This document shows positions 52,053 through 61,600 of a stretch of DNA of 64,000 nucleotides, one piece after another. The stretch is from positions 62,001-126,000 of the forward strand of contig CALQKH020000002.1 of NCBI GenBank assembly GCA_943331105.2. The letters run 5' to 3'. Positions within the stretch are counted from its first letter, which is position 1, and each line of letters opens with the position of its first letter. The position numbers and the translations under genes are program-made. Under the pieces are notes generated by a model. That model saw nothing but the letters and a program-made list of their open reading frames with translations, made no database searches and was not told where the DNA came from. Origin of the DNA: Akkermansia muciniphila. GTDB taxonomy: Bacteria > Pseudomonadota > Gammaproteobacteria > Burkholderiales > Burkholderiaceae_C.

Positions 52053-54173
52053 ATGAACAGGAAAGCCATGACCCTTACAACTTATCGAGGCCTTTGGGCC
52101 TTGGCCTTGCTGACCCTGGTGAACACCAGCACCCATGCGCGCGTCACCCGCATCGTCATCGACGACACACGCCCTGTGGCAGCGGTTCCGGGCAAACCAG
52201 CGGGCATTGCCTATGAACAAGTGGCTGGTCGCGCCTTTGGAGAGTTGGACCCCAAACTCGCACAAAACGCCATTGTTCAAGACATTGAGCTGGCCAAAGA
52301 TGCCGACGGCAAGGTTCGCTACATGGCGTCCTTTGTCATCTACAAACCCGTCAACCTCAAAGAAGCCAGCGGCCTGATGTGGCACGACGTACCCAACCGG
52401 GGGCGCGTTTATCCGTATGCTGAACAAGAGTTCGCCAACGGCGACATCGGGTTGGCCAGCGCCTGGCAAGGCGACAACGTGGGGGCCACAAGTGTGAAGT
52501 CCAAGGCCAGCATCAACGGTCTGCAGTTCTTGCAGCTCCCAGTGGCCCAAAATCCAGACGGCTCCAAGGTCACGGGGCAAGTCTTTGCCCGCATCGTGAA
52601 CCGCTCGGGACCTGCTTCGCAGCCACTGATGGTGCAAACCAACCCCGTGCCTTACCAGCCCATGAGCCTGGACACGCGCCAAGCCAGCTTGGTCTCGCGT
52701 GGCCGCGAAAACATGAATGGCGAAGTGTTTGATGAACAGGCCATCGCCCCCACCGAATGGGCCTGGGCCAAATGCGATGCACAAAACCCCTTTCCCGGCA
52801 GTCCAGACCCCACGCAGATTTGCCTGAAAAACGGCTTTGACGCCAAACGGCTTTACCAAGTCGTGTTCACCGCGCAAGACCCCTATGTTTTAGGTCTGGG
52901 CTTTGCAGCATGGCGTGATGTGGCGGTGTTTTTCAAACACGCCAAAGTCGACGATGCGGGCACGCCCAACCCCGTGGCCAGCACGGTCACCCACAGCATT
53001 GCGCGGGGAATTTCGCAATCGGGTAACTTCCTGCGGGGTTGGCTGCACTTGGGCTTTAACCAAGACGAAACCGGCAAGGCTGTTCATGACGGCCTGTGGC
53101 CCATCATCGCGGGCCGCCGCATTGCGCTGAACTTCCGTTGGGCGCAGCCCGATGGTGTGCTGGAACTTTACCAAGCGGGCAGCGAAGGCCCCCAGTGGTG
53201 GCTGCCGCATCCCGACACCGTTCGCGGCATTCCAACCGCTGGCATTTTGGACCGCTGCACCCAAAGCCGCACCTGTCCCAAGATCATGGAGCACTTTGGC
53301 TCGGCCGAAGTCTGGGCGTTGAAACTCACGCCCGAGTGGATTGGCACCGATGCCAAGCAAGACTTGCCACTGCCGCCCCATGTGAAGCGCTACTACATCG
53401 CCAGCAGCACCCACGGCGGTGGCGTGGGTGGCTTTGACACCAGTCTGCCCGGTGTGGCACTGCCCAAAGAGGGCCCCATGTGTCCGGGCAATAATTTTGG
53501 CCAAGCTGTCTTGCCGGCCAACCCCGTGCCACACCGCGAAACCGTCAACGCTCTGCGCGTTCACTTTCGCAACTGGGTCATGAAAGGCACCGAGCCACCG
53601 GCCAGCCAGTACCCAACTTTGGCCAAAAACCAATTGGCCCTGGCCGAAAAATCAGCGCTGGGCTACCCCACGCTGCCCGGTCTGCGCCCGACCGTGCCTG
53701 AGCGGGACTTCATCATGCCGGTGCACGACTACGACTGGGGCCCCGGCTTTAGAGCCGTTGACGGCTCTGGCATACCCAGCAACGCACCGCCCAAAATCAA
53801 ACAAGTGCTGCCCATGTACGCCCCCAAGGTCGATGCCGATGGCAACGAATTGGGCGGTTTGCCGGTGGTGTTGCTGGACGCGCCCCTGGGCACTTATTTG
53901 GGCTGGAACGTGACCGCAGACGGTGCAAGACCTTTCCACAAACACGAGATATGCAACTACGTGGGTGGCATGGTGCCCTTTGCCAAAACGGCGGCAGAAC
54001 GGCAAGCCAATGGCGACACGCGCTTGTCGCTGCAAGAGCGCTATGGCTCGCACGAGGGCTATGTGCAAGCCGTTGTGAAAGCCACTGAGCGCGCCATGCA
54101 AGCAGGTTTTCTGTTGAAGGACGATGCCCAAGCGCTGATTGAAGTTGCCCGCAAAAGTGCGGTACTGCGCTAA
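52053..54173 (+). CDS. Secreted alpha/beta-hydrolase domain protein (Abhydrolase_10-like)
   Basis: A 706-residue protein with a signal peptide (YRGLWALALLTLVNTSTHAR; cut near HAR). The likely nucleophile is Ser321 in GISQSG (a GxSxG elbow), followed by NFLRGWLHLGFNQDETGKAV. GGVGGFDTSLPGVALPKEG and HKHEICNYVGGMVPF lie in the later half. Large single-domain hydrolases of this sort are common in betaproteobacteria and are not characterised as far as I know. The ATG at 52053 is chosen over the earlier 51999 because it leads straight into the signal peptide. Confidence 0.75.
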   Translation: MNRKAMTLTTYRGLWALALLTLVNTSTHARVTRIVIDDTRPVAAVPGKPAGIAYEQVAGRAFGELDPKLAQNAIVQDIELAKDADGKVRYMASFVIYKPVNLKEASGLMWHDVPNRGRVYPYAEQEFANGDIGLASAWQGDNVGATSVKSKASINGLQFLQLPVAQNPDGSKVTGQVFARIVNRSGPASQPLMVQTNPVPYQPMSLDTRQASLVSRGRENMNGEVFDEQAIAPTEWAWAKCDAQNPFPGSPDPTQICLKNGFDAKRLYQVVFTAQDPYVLGLGFAAWRDVAVFFKHAKVDDAGTPNPVASTVTHSIARGISQSGNFLRGWLHLGFNQDETGKAVHDGLWPIIAGRRIALNFRWAQPDGVLELYQAGSEGPQWWLPHPDTVRGIPTAGILDRCTQSRTCPKIMEHFGSAEVWALKLTPEWIGTDAKQDLPLPPHVKRYYIASSTHGGGVGGFDTSLPGVALPKEGPMCPGNNFGQAVLPANPVPHRETVNALRVHFRNWVMKGTEPPASQYPTLAKNQLALAEKSALGYPTLPGLRPTVPERDFIMPVHDYDWGPGFRAVDGSGIPSNAPPKIKQVLPMYAPKVDADGNELGGLPVVLLDAPLGTYLGWNVTADGARPFHKHEICNYVGGMVPFAKTAAERQANGDTRLSLQERYGSHEGYVQAVVKATERAMQAGFLLKDDAQALIEVARKSAVLR

Positions 54174-54243
54174 CGCGCTGCGTTTGTGAAGCTTGCGCAG
54201 ACTTGGGCCTGTTACCCTAAAGCCTCCAAGACTGGAGGTCAAC

Positions 54244-54780
54244 GTGTCCATCAAAACCCAAGCCCATGTGACGCACTCGCCCCATGAAATGCAGCAGCTG
54301 GAGCTGCTGCGTCAACACCGCCGCGCACAACGCGGTCAAGCACTGGGCTCGTTGGCGCACACAGAACCCCTGGACAGTCCACCCTTGCGGCGGGGGCAGC
54401 GCTTAGCCGACCAAGTGGCCAGAACCATCGGCTCTTGGCGCTTCATCCTCATCCAAAGCTCGGCCATCGCCATTTGGATCACCGGCAACGTGCTGGTGGG
54501 CGCAAACGCATGGGACCCCTACCCCTTCATCTTGCTGAACTTGCTGCTCTCTTTCCAAGCGGCTTACACGGCGCCCGCGATCATGATGAGCCAAAATCGC
54601 CAATCTGAGCTGGACCGCAAACACGCACAAACTGACTACGAAATCAATGTCAAAGCCGAGCTGGAAATTGAGCTGCTGCACGAAAAAATTGATCTCATCA
54701 AAGAACAAGAACTGCTGGCCCTGACCGAAGCGGTGCGAGAACTTTCGGCACAAGTGCGCTTGTTGACGGCCCGCGCATGA
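54244..54780 (+). CDS. DUF1003-family membrane protein
   Basis: A 178-residue protein with two transmembrane helices (FILIQSSAIAIWITGNVLVG and PFILLNLLLSFQAAYTAPAI) and the family's RKHAQTDYEINVKAELEIEL / LHEKIDLIKEQELLAL coiled-coil tail. The start is GTG after a near-perfect RBS (ggaggt). Function unknown; no operon partner is obvious. Confidence 0.85.
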   Translation: MSIKTQAHVTHSPHEMQQLELLRQHRRAQRGQALGSLAHTEPLDSPPLRRGQRLADQVARTIGSWRFILIQSSAIAIWITGNVLVGANAWDPYPFILLNLLLSFQAAYTAPAIMMSQNRQSELDRKHAQTDYEINVKAELEIELLHEKIDLIKEQELLALTEAVRELSAQVRLLTARA

Positions 54781-54920
54781 CGCTGCCGCGGTGAGGCTCA
54801 AGGGCAACCTCGAATTGGCGCCATCTGAGTTTGAAACTGCGGACTTGGTGCGGTGAGGCACTGAAACCCAAGGGCGGTTCGTGCGTCAATAGGTTCTCTT
54901 TATTTCCCTAGGAACCATTC

Positions 54921-55472
54921 ATGCAAAAAATCAAACTCTTCGCTGCGGCCGTTTTGTGCGCCAGCTTGATCCCCTTGTCTTCGGCCTATGCCCAAGGCAT
55001 GAGCAAAGGCGAACTCAAGACCCACAAAGCACGCATCAGCGAGGAATACAAAGCCGACAAAGAGGCTTGCCATGCACACGCCGGCAACGCCAAAGACATT
55101 TGTGAGCAGGAAGCCAAGGGCAAAGAAAAAGTGGCTCGCGCCGAAATGGCCCATCAACACAGCGGCAAAGCGGCTGACCGCAACCATGTCATGGTGACCC
55201 AAGCCAAGGCGGCCTACTTGGTCGCCAAAGAGCGCTGCGACGACTTGGCAGGCAACGCCAAAGATGTGTGCGTGAAAGAAGCGAAAGCGGTCGAGAAAAA
55301 AGCCTTGGCCGATATCGGTATGGGCCAACACATGGGTCAAGCCAAAAATAAGGCGGCTTCAGAAAAGCTGGAGGCCGATTACAAAGTGGCCCTTGAAAAA
55401 TGCAACGCCTTGGCAGGCGACACCAAGACCAGTTGCGTAGCCGCGGCCAAAGTAACATTCGGTAAAAACTGA
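54921..55472 (+). CDS. Exported protein with three CX10C repeats
   Basis: A 183-residue protein with a clear signal peptide (LFAAAVLCASLIPLSSAYAQ, cut after YAQ). The mature part has three copies of a helical unit, A.Y..[A/D]KE.C..[L/H]AGNAKD.C..EAK, each with two Cys spaced CX10C; the copies start near residues 40, 95 and 150. Rich in Lys, Ala and Glu. The Cys pairs would pin helical hairpins in the periplasm. I recognise it only as an uncharacterised type. Confidence 0.75.
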   Translation: MQKIKLFAAAVLCASLIPLSSAYAQGMSKGELKTHKARISEEYKADKEACHAHAGNAKDICEQEAKGKEKVARAEMAHQHSGKAADRNHVMVTQAKAAYLVAKERCDDLAGNAKDVCVKEAKAVEKKALADIGMGQHMGQAKNKAASEKLEADYKVALEKCNALAGDTKTSCVAAAKVTFGKN

Positions 55473-55487
55473 TCTTTTAACAAAGAC

Positions 55488-55514
55488 AAAACGGCGCTGA
55501 AAAGCGCCGTTTTT
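55488..55514. terminator. Bidirectional terminator
   Basis: ACGGCGCT (55491-55498) and AGCGCCGT (55503-55510), GAAA tetraloop, with AAA before and TTTT behind: it can end both the CX10C-protein gene and the convergent ycaO-type gene. Confidence 0.9.
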
Positions 55515-55536
55515 GATGGGCAAGCGCTTGGTGGAT

Positions 55537-57747
55537 TTAAACCATTGCCTGATTCGCCGCCACACGCGCCCGCGCCGCGTGTAGTTTTTTGTAGCTGTCG
55601 AGCAAGCGCTGGTGCCGGTCCAGCGTTTCGAGCTTGAGGCTCGTGGGCGTGAGGCCATGAAAGCGCACACTACCGTTCACCGAACCAATGGCCGCATCCA
55701 TGCGCTCTTGGCCAAACATGCGACGGAAGTTCACCACGTAGTCTTCTAGGGCTAAATCCTCGCCAAGCGTCACTTCCAGCACCACGTTCAAGGCTTGGTA
55801 AAACAAGCGGCGCTCTAAGGTGTTGTCGTTGTATTGCAGGAAAGCGCCCACCAACTCATGGGCTTCTTCACACTGCTGCAAAGCCAGGTGAATCAGCAGC
55901 TTGAGCTCCATCACCGTCAACTGGCCCCACACCGTGTTGTCGTCGAACTCGATACCGATCAGCGTGGCGATGTCGAGGTAGTCGTCCAGCTCGTTGTTCT
56001 CCAAGCGGCCCTGCAATGCCGCCAAGGCTTCGTCGTCCAAGCGGTGCAGGTTCAGCACATCGGCGCGGAACAGCAAGGCCTTGTTGGTGTTGTCCCAAAT
56101 CAGGTCGTCGACCGGGTAGACCTCGGAATAGCCGGGCACCAAGATGCGGCAAGCGGTGGCGCCGAGTTGGTCATGCACCGTCACATAAGCCTCTTTGCCC
56201 ATGGCCTGCAAGATGCCGAACAGCGTGGCGGCCTCTTGGGCGGTGGCATTTTCGCCCTTGCCGGCTAAGTCCCACTCCACAAATTCATATTCCGATTGCG
56301 CGCTGAAAAACCGCCACGACACGATGCCGCTGGAGTCGATGAAGTGCTCCACAAAGTTGTTGGGCTCGGTCACCGCGTTACTGATGAAAGTGGGCGCGGG
56401 CAAGTCGTTGAGCCCTTCAAAACTGCGGCCCTGCAGCAACTCGGTCAGGCTGCGCTCCAAAGCCACTTCAAGACAAGGGTGTGCACCAAAGGACGCGAAC
56501 ACACCGCCCGTGCGCGGGTTCATCAGGGTCACGCACATCACCGGGTACACACCGCCGAGCGACGCGTCTTTGACCAAGACCGGAAAGCCCTGCGCTTCCA
56601 AGGCCTCAATGCCGGCCACGATGCCGGGGTACTTGGCGAGCACTTCCGGCGGCACGTCGGGCAAGGCCATTTCACCTTCGATGATCTCGCGCTTGACAGC
56701 CCGCTCAAAAATTTCCGACAGGCACTGCACCTGCGCTTCGGCCAGGGTGTTGCCCGCGCTCATGCCGTTGCTCACGAACAGGTTTTCCACCAGGTTGGAT
56801 GGAAAGTAGATCACCTCACCATCGGACTGGCGCACATAGGGCAGCGCACAAATGCCGCGCGAGGGGTTGCCCGAGTTGGTGTCGAACAGGTGAGAGGCCT
56901 TGAGCTCGCCATCGGGGTTGTAGATGCTCAAGGAATGCGCGTCCAACAGACCTTTGGGCAGCGCGTCGCGCTTGCCCGGCTGGAACCAGCGCTCGCGGGG
57001 GTCGTGCACGAAGTCGGCCTGCGCGATGTCTTCGCCAAAAAACACGCCCGCGTAAAAGTGGTTGTTGTTCAGCCGCTCGATGTATTCGCCCAGCGCCGAG
57101 GCCAAGGCGCTCTCTTTGGTTGAACCCTTGCCGTTGGTGAAACACATGGGCGAATGCGCATCGCGGATGTGCAGCGACCACACATTGGGCACCAGGTTGC
57201 GCCACGACGCGATCTCGATCTTGATGCCCAGATTGGCCAACACCGCCGTCATGTTGGCGATGGTTTGCTCCAGCGGCAAGTCCTTGCCTGCAATGCGGGT
57301 CTGCGACTGCGCATCAGGGCTCAGGGAGAGCAAGGCCTGCGCGTCGGCGTCCAGGTTGTCCACCGCTTCAACGATGAAAGTCGGGCCCGCTTGGATCGCC
57401 TTTTTGACCGTGCAGCGGTCAATCGACCGCAAAATGCCCAAGCGGTCTTTGTCGGACATGTCGGCTGGCAATTCCACCTGAATCTTGATGGTCTGCAGGT
57501 AGCGGTTGTCGGGGTCCACGATGTTGTTTTGCGACAGGCGAATGTGTTCGGTAGAGATGCCGCGCGTTTCGCAATACAGCTTTACAAAATACGCCGCACA
57601 CAAGGCCGAAGACGCCAAGAAATAATCGAACGGCCCCGGCGCCGAGCCATCGCCTTTGTAGCGAATCGGCTGATCGGCCAGCACGGTGAAGTCGTCAAAC
57701 TTGGCCTCCAGGCGCAGTTTGTCGAGAAAGTTGACTTTGATTTCCAT
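55537..57747 (-). CDS. OsmC-YcaO fusion protein
   Basis: A 736-residue protein. Residues 1-140 form an OsmC-like domain (GPFDYFLASSALCAAYFVKL YCETRGIS, two Cys), and about 165-560 form a YcaO domain (KGSTKESALASALGEYIERL NNNHF; the Mg/ATP-binding Glu-rich YcaO motifs QCLSEIFERAVKREIIEGEM and FASFGAHPCLEVALERSLTE). The C-terminal part is helical. It is a known well-conserved beta/gammaproteobacterial fusion family without a conserved neighbourhood. YcaO domains activate peptide backbones with ATP; the substrate here is unknown. The start at 57747 gives MEIKVNFLDKL; the open frame runs on to 57855. Confidence 0.85.
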   Translation of the reverse strand: MEIKVNFLDKLRLEAKFDDFTVLADQPIRYKGDGSAPGPFDYFLASSALCAAYFVKLYCETRGISTEHIRLSQNNIVDPDNRYLQTIKIQVELPADMSDKDRLGILRSIDRCTVKKAIQAGPTFIVEAVDNLDADAQALLSLSPDAQSQTRIAGKDLPLEQTIANMTAVLANLGIKIEIASWRNLVPNVWSLHIRDAHSPMCFTNGKGSTKESALASALGEYIERLNNNHFYAGVFFGEDIAQADFVHDPRERWFQPGKRDALPKGLLDAHSLSIYNPDGELKASHLFDTNSGNPSRGICALPYVRQSDGEVIYFPSNLVENLFVSNGMSAGNTLAEAQVQCLSEIFERAVKREIIEGEMALPDVPPEVLAKYPGIVAGIEALEAQGFPVLVKDASLGGVYPVMCVTLMNPRTGGVFASFGAHPCLEVALERSLTELLQGRSFEGLNDLPAPTFISNAVTEPNNFVEHFIDSSGIVSWRFFSAQSEYEFVEWDLAGKGENATAQEAATLFGILQAMGKEAYVTVHDQLGATACRILVPGYSEVYPVDDLIWDNTNKALLFRADVLNLHRLDDEALAALQGRLENNELDDYLDIATLIGIEFDDNTVWGQLTVMELKLLIHLALQQCEEAHELVGAFLQYNDNTLERRLFYQALNVVLEVTLGEDLALEDYVVNFRRMFGQERMDAAIGSVNGSVRFHGLTPTSLKLETLDRHQRLLDSYKKLHAARARVAANQAMV

Positions 57748-57869
57748 GCTGAGGTTCCGGGGAATAGGTGCGCCCCAGCGAAAGATAAGCGGCTGGGAAG
57801 GTGAATAACGGTGGGTAGTTTGCCTGAGCGTGGCACCCGAGCGGTTTTTACTCAAATTAAACCCGCCTA

Positions 57870-57887
57870 AATAATTGAAAAATTATT
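57870..57887. repeat. AT-rich palindrome upstream of ycaO-type gene and higB
   Basis: AATAATT and AATTATT around GAAA, in the AT-rich divergent gap. It may be an operator or simply promoter DNA. Confidence 0.35.
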
Positions 57888-57953
57888 ACCAAATAATCTA
57901 TTTCTTCAGATCAATCAGTGACTACTCTTAGGTTACTAACGCATCCGCCACAC

Positions 57954-57981
57954 TTGCAGAGTGTGAACAACTGATTACAAT
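57954..57981 (+). promoter_or_regulatory. Possible promoter of the toxin-antitoxin pair
   Basis: TTGCAG, 16-base spacer, TACAAT. It ends only 3 bases before the toxin ATG, so transcription would start at or just after that codon; leaderless start or a later initiation site would follow. Confidence 0.3.
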
Positions 57982-57984
57982 CAC

Positions 57985-58281
57985 ATGTACACGATCAAAC
58001 GTATGCCCGAGTTTGATGAGTGGCTGGCCAGCCTGAGGGATGGCGTGACACGCATTCGACTGACCCGACGGCTCGAAAAAGTCCAGCGGGGTTTGTTAGG
58101 CGATGTGGCACCAGTAGGCGAAGGCGTCAGTGAAATACGGGAGTTCTTTGGGCCCGGCTGGCGCATGTATTACGTCGAGCGAGACGGCATGCTGATCGTG
58201 ATGCTGGGCGGTGGAGACAAGTCCACGCAGTCTGACGACATCACCCGCGCCATTGAATTGAGCCGAACCATCACGGAGTAA
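57985..58281 (+). CDS. higB: RelE/HigB-family toxin (addiction module killer protein)
   Basis: A 98-residue ParE/RelE-superfamily toxin. MYTIKRMPEFDEWLASLRDG, RLTRRLEKVQRGLLGDV, EIREFFGPGWRMYYVERDGM and LGGGDKSTQSDDITRAIEL are family features (Gp49-like). These toxins usually cut mRNA on the ribosome. The antitoxin gene follows after 6 bases, toxin first, as in HigBA systems. Confidence 0.88.
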   Translation: MYTIKRMPEFDEWLASLRDGVTRIRLTRRLEKVQRGLLGDVAPVGEGVSEIREFFGPGWRMYYVERDGMLIVMLGGGDKSTQSDDITRAIELSRTITE

Positions 58282-58287
58282 TTGAAC

Positions 58288-58593
58288 ATGACCCCAAAAA
58301 TCAAAGCCGCTGACCTGCCCGACTTCGACATGGCCGAATACCTCAAGACCGATGAGGACGTGGCCAACTACTTAACGCTGGTGCTGGAAGAAAACGATCC
58401 AGCCGAGCTGACCCACGCGCTGGGCACCATTGCCCGCGCACGCGGCATGACCGAAGTGGCCCGAGCCTCAGGCCTGACGCGCGAGGCACTCTACAAAGCC
58501 CTACGCCCCACATCGCACCCACGCTTTGACACGATTGCCCGCGTGTGCACCGCGCTGGGGGTGAAGCTGGTGGCGCAGCCGATGCAGGCTTGA
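58288..58593 (+). CDS. higA: HigA-family antitoxin (addiction module antidote protein)
   Basis: A 101-residue HTH_XRE-like antitoxin. DMAEYLKTDEDVANYLTLVL precedes the HTH GTIARARGMTEVARASGLTR and the ALRPTSHPRFDTIARVCTAL segment of this antidote family. It binds its own promoter and the toxin. The ATG at 58288 is preferred; a TTG at 58282 is in frame. Confidence 0.88.
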   Translation: MTPKIKAADLPDFDMAEYLKTDEDVANYLTLVLEENDPAELTHALGTIARARGMTEVARASGLTREALYKALRPTSHPRFDTIARVCTALGVKLVAQPMQA

Positions 58594-58614
58594 GTCGCGA
58601 CACACCAAACGCCC

Positions 58615-58635
58615 AGGCACCTTCGGGTGCTTTTT
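58615..58635 (+). terminator. Terminator after the toxin-antitoxin pair
   Basis: AGGCACC and GGTGCTT (with one G-T pair) around a TTCG tetraloop, then T's; it lies between the antitoxin gene and the convergent hrpA. Confidence 0.8.
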
Positions 58636-58663
58636 CATTGACGGACGTCATCACAAACTCGCT

Positions 58664-61600
58664 TCAATGATTCAACTGCCCCCAAGCCTTATCAAGCCTT
58701 TTGATACTGACCGGCTGCGGGGTGCGCAACTCTTGTGCGAAGAAGCTCACGCGCAGTTCTTCCAATAGCCAGCGAAACTCCAGCATGCGGGCGTCTTGTG
58801 CGCCTTTGCGTTCGGCCACAAGGCGCCAGTAGCGTTGCTCTTGCGGTTTCAGCTCTGCGAGACGCTGGGCGTCACGGGCGGGATCGGCGCGGTATTTATC
58901 GAGGCGCAAGGTGATGGCCTTGAGGTAGCGGGCGCAGTGCTGCAGCTGCAGCCACGAGGTGACAGCCATGAAATTTTTAGGCATCAGACGTTGCAGTTGC
59001 TGGGTGCAGTCTGCGGTGGCATCCGGCGCATTTTTGGTGTCCTTGATCTTGCGGGTGGCCGCGCCAAACTCCAGCAAGATGGTGCCCGCCAGCCGGGCCA
59101 CTTCGTTGGCAATCAAGGTCAGGCGCCCACGGCCTTCTTCGATGCGGCGCTTGAAGGTGGTTTCGTCGTTGGGCAGCGGGTCCAACAAAAAGGCCCGATC
59201 CAGCGCCACATCGATGATTTGGGTTTTCAGCTCGTCGGCGGTGCCCAGCGGCATGTAGGCCACGGCCATCTTTTGCAGGTCGGGGATGTTTTTCTCAAGG
59301 TACTTGAGCGCGTCTTTGATTTGCAGCGCAAACAGGCGGCGCAGGCCTGCTCGGTTTTTACTGGCGGCCACGTCGGGCTCGTCAAAGACTTCGATGGTGA
59401 CGGCGTCTTGCACGTCCACCAGCGCAGGGAAGCCAATCAGGGTCTGGCCGCCTTTGCTGATTTCCATCAACTCGGGGAGTTCGCCGAAGGTCCAGGTGGT
59501 GTAACGCTGGGGGGCCAAAGGCTTGGAAGCGGTTGGCTTTTCACCACGCAGTTGATTGTCGCGCCCACTTGCATCCGACTTGGACAAATTGGGGTCTGAC
59601 CCCAATTTTTCCAATTTTTTTGACTCCGTGCTTTGGGTGGATTGAGGCCCTGCTGCATGCGCTGCCGCCACTTTGAGCTGCGCCAGCGCCTGAAACGCGC
59701 CACGCGCTTTGGCACCCAGCTCGCCTTTGAGCGCGCCCAGGTTGCGGCCCATGCCCAGCTGGCGGCCGTGCTCGTCCACCACCAGCAGGTTCATGAACAG
59801 GTGCGGGCTGAGCATCTCGTGTTTGAAGTCGGTGCGCTTGATGTCCAGGCTGGTTTCATCGCGCACTTTTTTGAGCAGCACGTCGGTCAGGGACCCGGCA
59901 CCAAACAGCTCGGGCACGGACAGCTCGGCGGCCAGGCGCGTGGCCGATTCGGGCAGCGGCACAAAACGGCTGCGGGGGCGCTGGGGCAGACTTTTGAGCA
60001 GGGCCTGAATTTTGTCCTTGAGCAGACCGGGCACCAACCACTCGCAGCGGTCCTCGCTCACTTGGTTCAGCACGAACAAGGGCACGGTGACGGTGACGCC
60101 GTCTCGGGCGTCGCCCGGCTGGTGAAGGTACACCGCCGTGCAATCGGTGCCGCCCAAACGAATTTGTTTGGGAAAAGCCTGCGTGGTGATGCCTGCCGCC
60201 TCGTGGCGCATCAGCTCTTCGCGGGTCAACAGCAGCAAGCGCGGCTGCTTGGCGCTCACGGCCCGGTACCAGTCTTCCAGCAGGCGGCCGCTGCACACTT
60301 CGGGCGGAATCTGCTGGTCGTAAAAAGCGTAGATCAGTTCGTCGTCCACCAGCACGTCTTGGCGGCGCGACTTGTGCTCCAGCTCTTCGACCTTGGCGAT
60401 CATCTTGTGGTTGGCGGCCAGGAAGGGCAGCTTGGTCTCCCACTGGTCGCCCACCAAGGCTTCGCGGATGAAAATCTCGCGTGCGCCGTGCAGGTCCACC
60501 CGGCTGTAGGCCGTACGCCGCCCGCTGTAGACCATCAGGCCATAGAGCGTGGCGCGCTCCAGCGCCACCACTTCGGCGGACTTCTTTTCCCAATGCGGGT
60601 CGAGCACTTGCTTCTTGAGCAAATGCGCGCCGACTTGCTCCAGCCACTGCGGCTCGATCGCGGCAATGCCCCGGCCAAACAGGCGCGTGGTTTCCACCAG
60701 TTCGGCCACCACAATCCAACGGCCTGGCTTTTTGCTCAGGTGCGCACCGGGGTGTTTGTGAAACTTGATGCCGCGTGCGCCCAGATAGGCTTCTTCGTCT
60801 TCGAGTTTGTAGCCCACGTTGCCCAACAAACCCGACAACATGGACAGATGCAGTTGCTCATAGCTCGCAGGCTGCGTGTTGATGCGCCACTTGTGCTCAG
60901 TCACCACCGTGAGCAGTTGGGTGTGCGTGTCACGCCATTCGCGCACGCGGCGAATGTTGATGAAGTTCTGGCGCAGCAGTTGCTCATATTGGCGGTTGCT
61001 CAACTTGTGCTGCGGCGCTTCTTGCGCAGGCGAATTTAATTGGGATCTGACCCCAATTGATTTCGTGGGGCCGCCTCGGGCGTCGTGAATCCACTTCCAC
61101 AGTTTCAGGTAGCCGGTGAACTCGCTTTTGTCATCGTCAAATTTGGCGTGTTGCTGGTCGGCCTGGGCTTGCGCGTCCATGGGGCGGTCTCGCACGTCTT
61201 GCACGCTCATGGCGCTGGCGATCACCAGCACTTCGTCGAGCGCGTTGCGGTGGCGCGCTTCCAAAATCATGCGGCCCACCCGCGGGTCCAGCGGCAGGCG
61301 GGCCAGCTCTTGGCCAATCGGGGTGAGTTCGTTGTCGTCATTGACCGCGCCCAGCTCGGCCAGCAATTGGTAGCCGTCGGTGATGGCACGCTTGGACGGC
61401 GCTTCAATGAACGGAAAGTCTTCCACAATGCCCAGATGCAGGCTCTTCATGCGCAAGATCACGCCGGCCAAGGACGATCGCAAGATTTCGGGGTCGGTGA
61501 AGCGCGGGCGGCCTGCAAAGTCTTTGTCGTCGTACAGGCGGATGCAAATGCCATTGGCCACCCGGCCGCAGCGACCCGCACGTTGGTTGGCCGCCGCTTG

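Noticed and set aside
59633-61039. 468-codon plus-strand frame inside hrpA
   Set aside because: Shadow frame of hrpA; the two REP-like palindromes lie just at its edges by chance.
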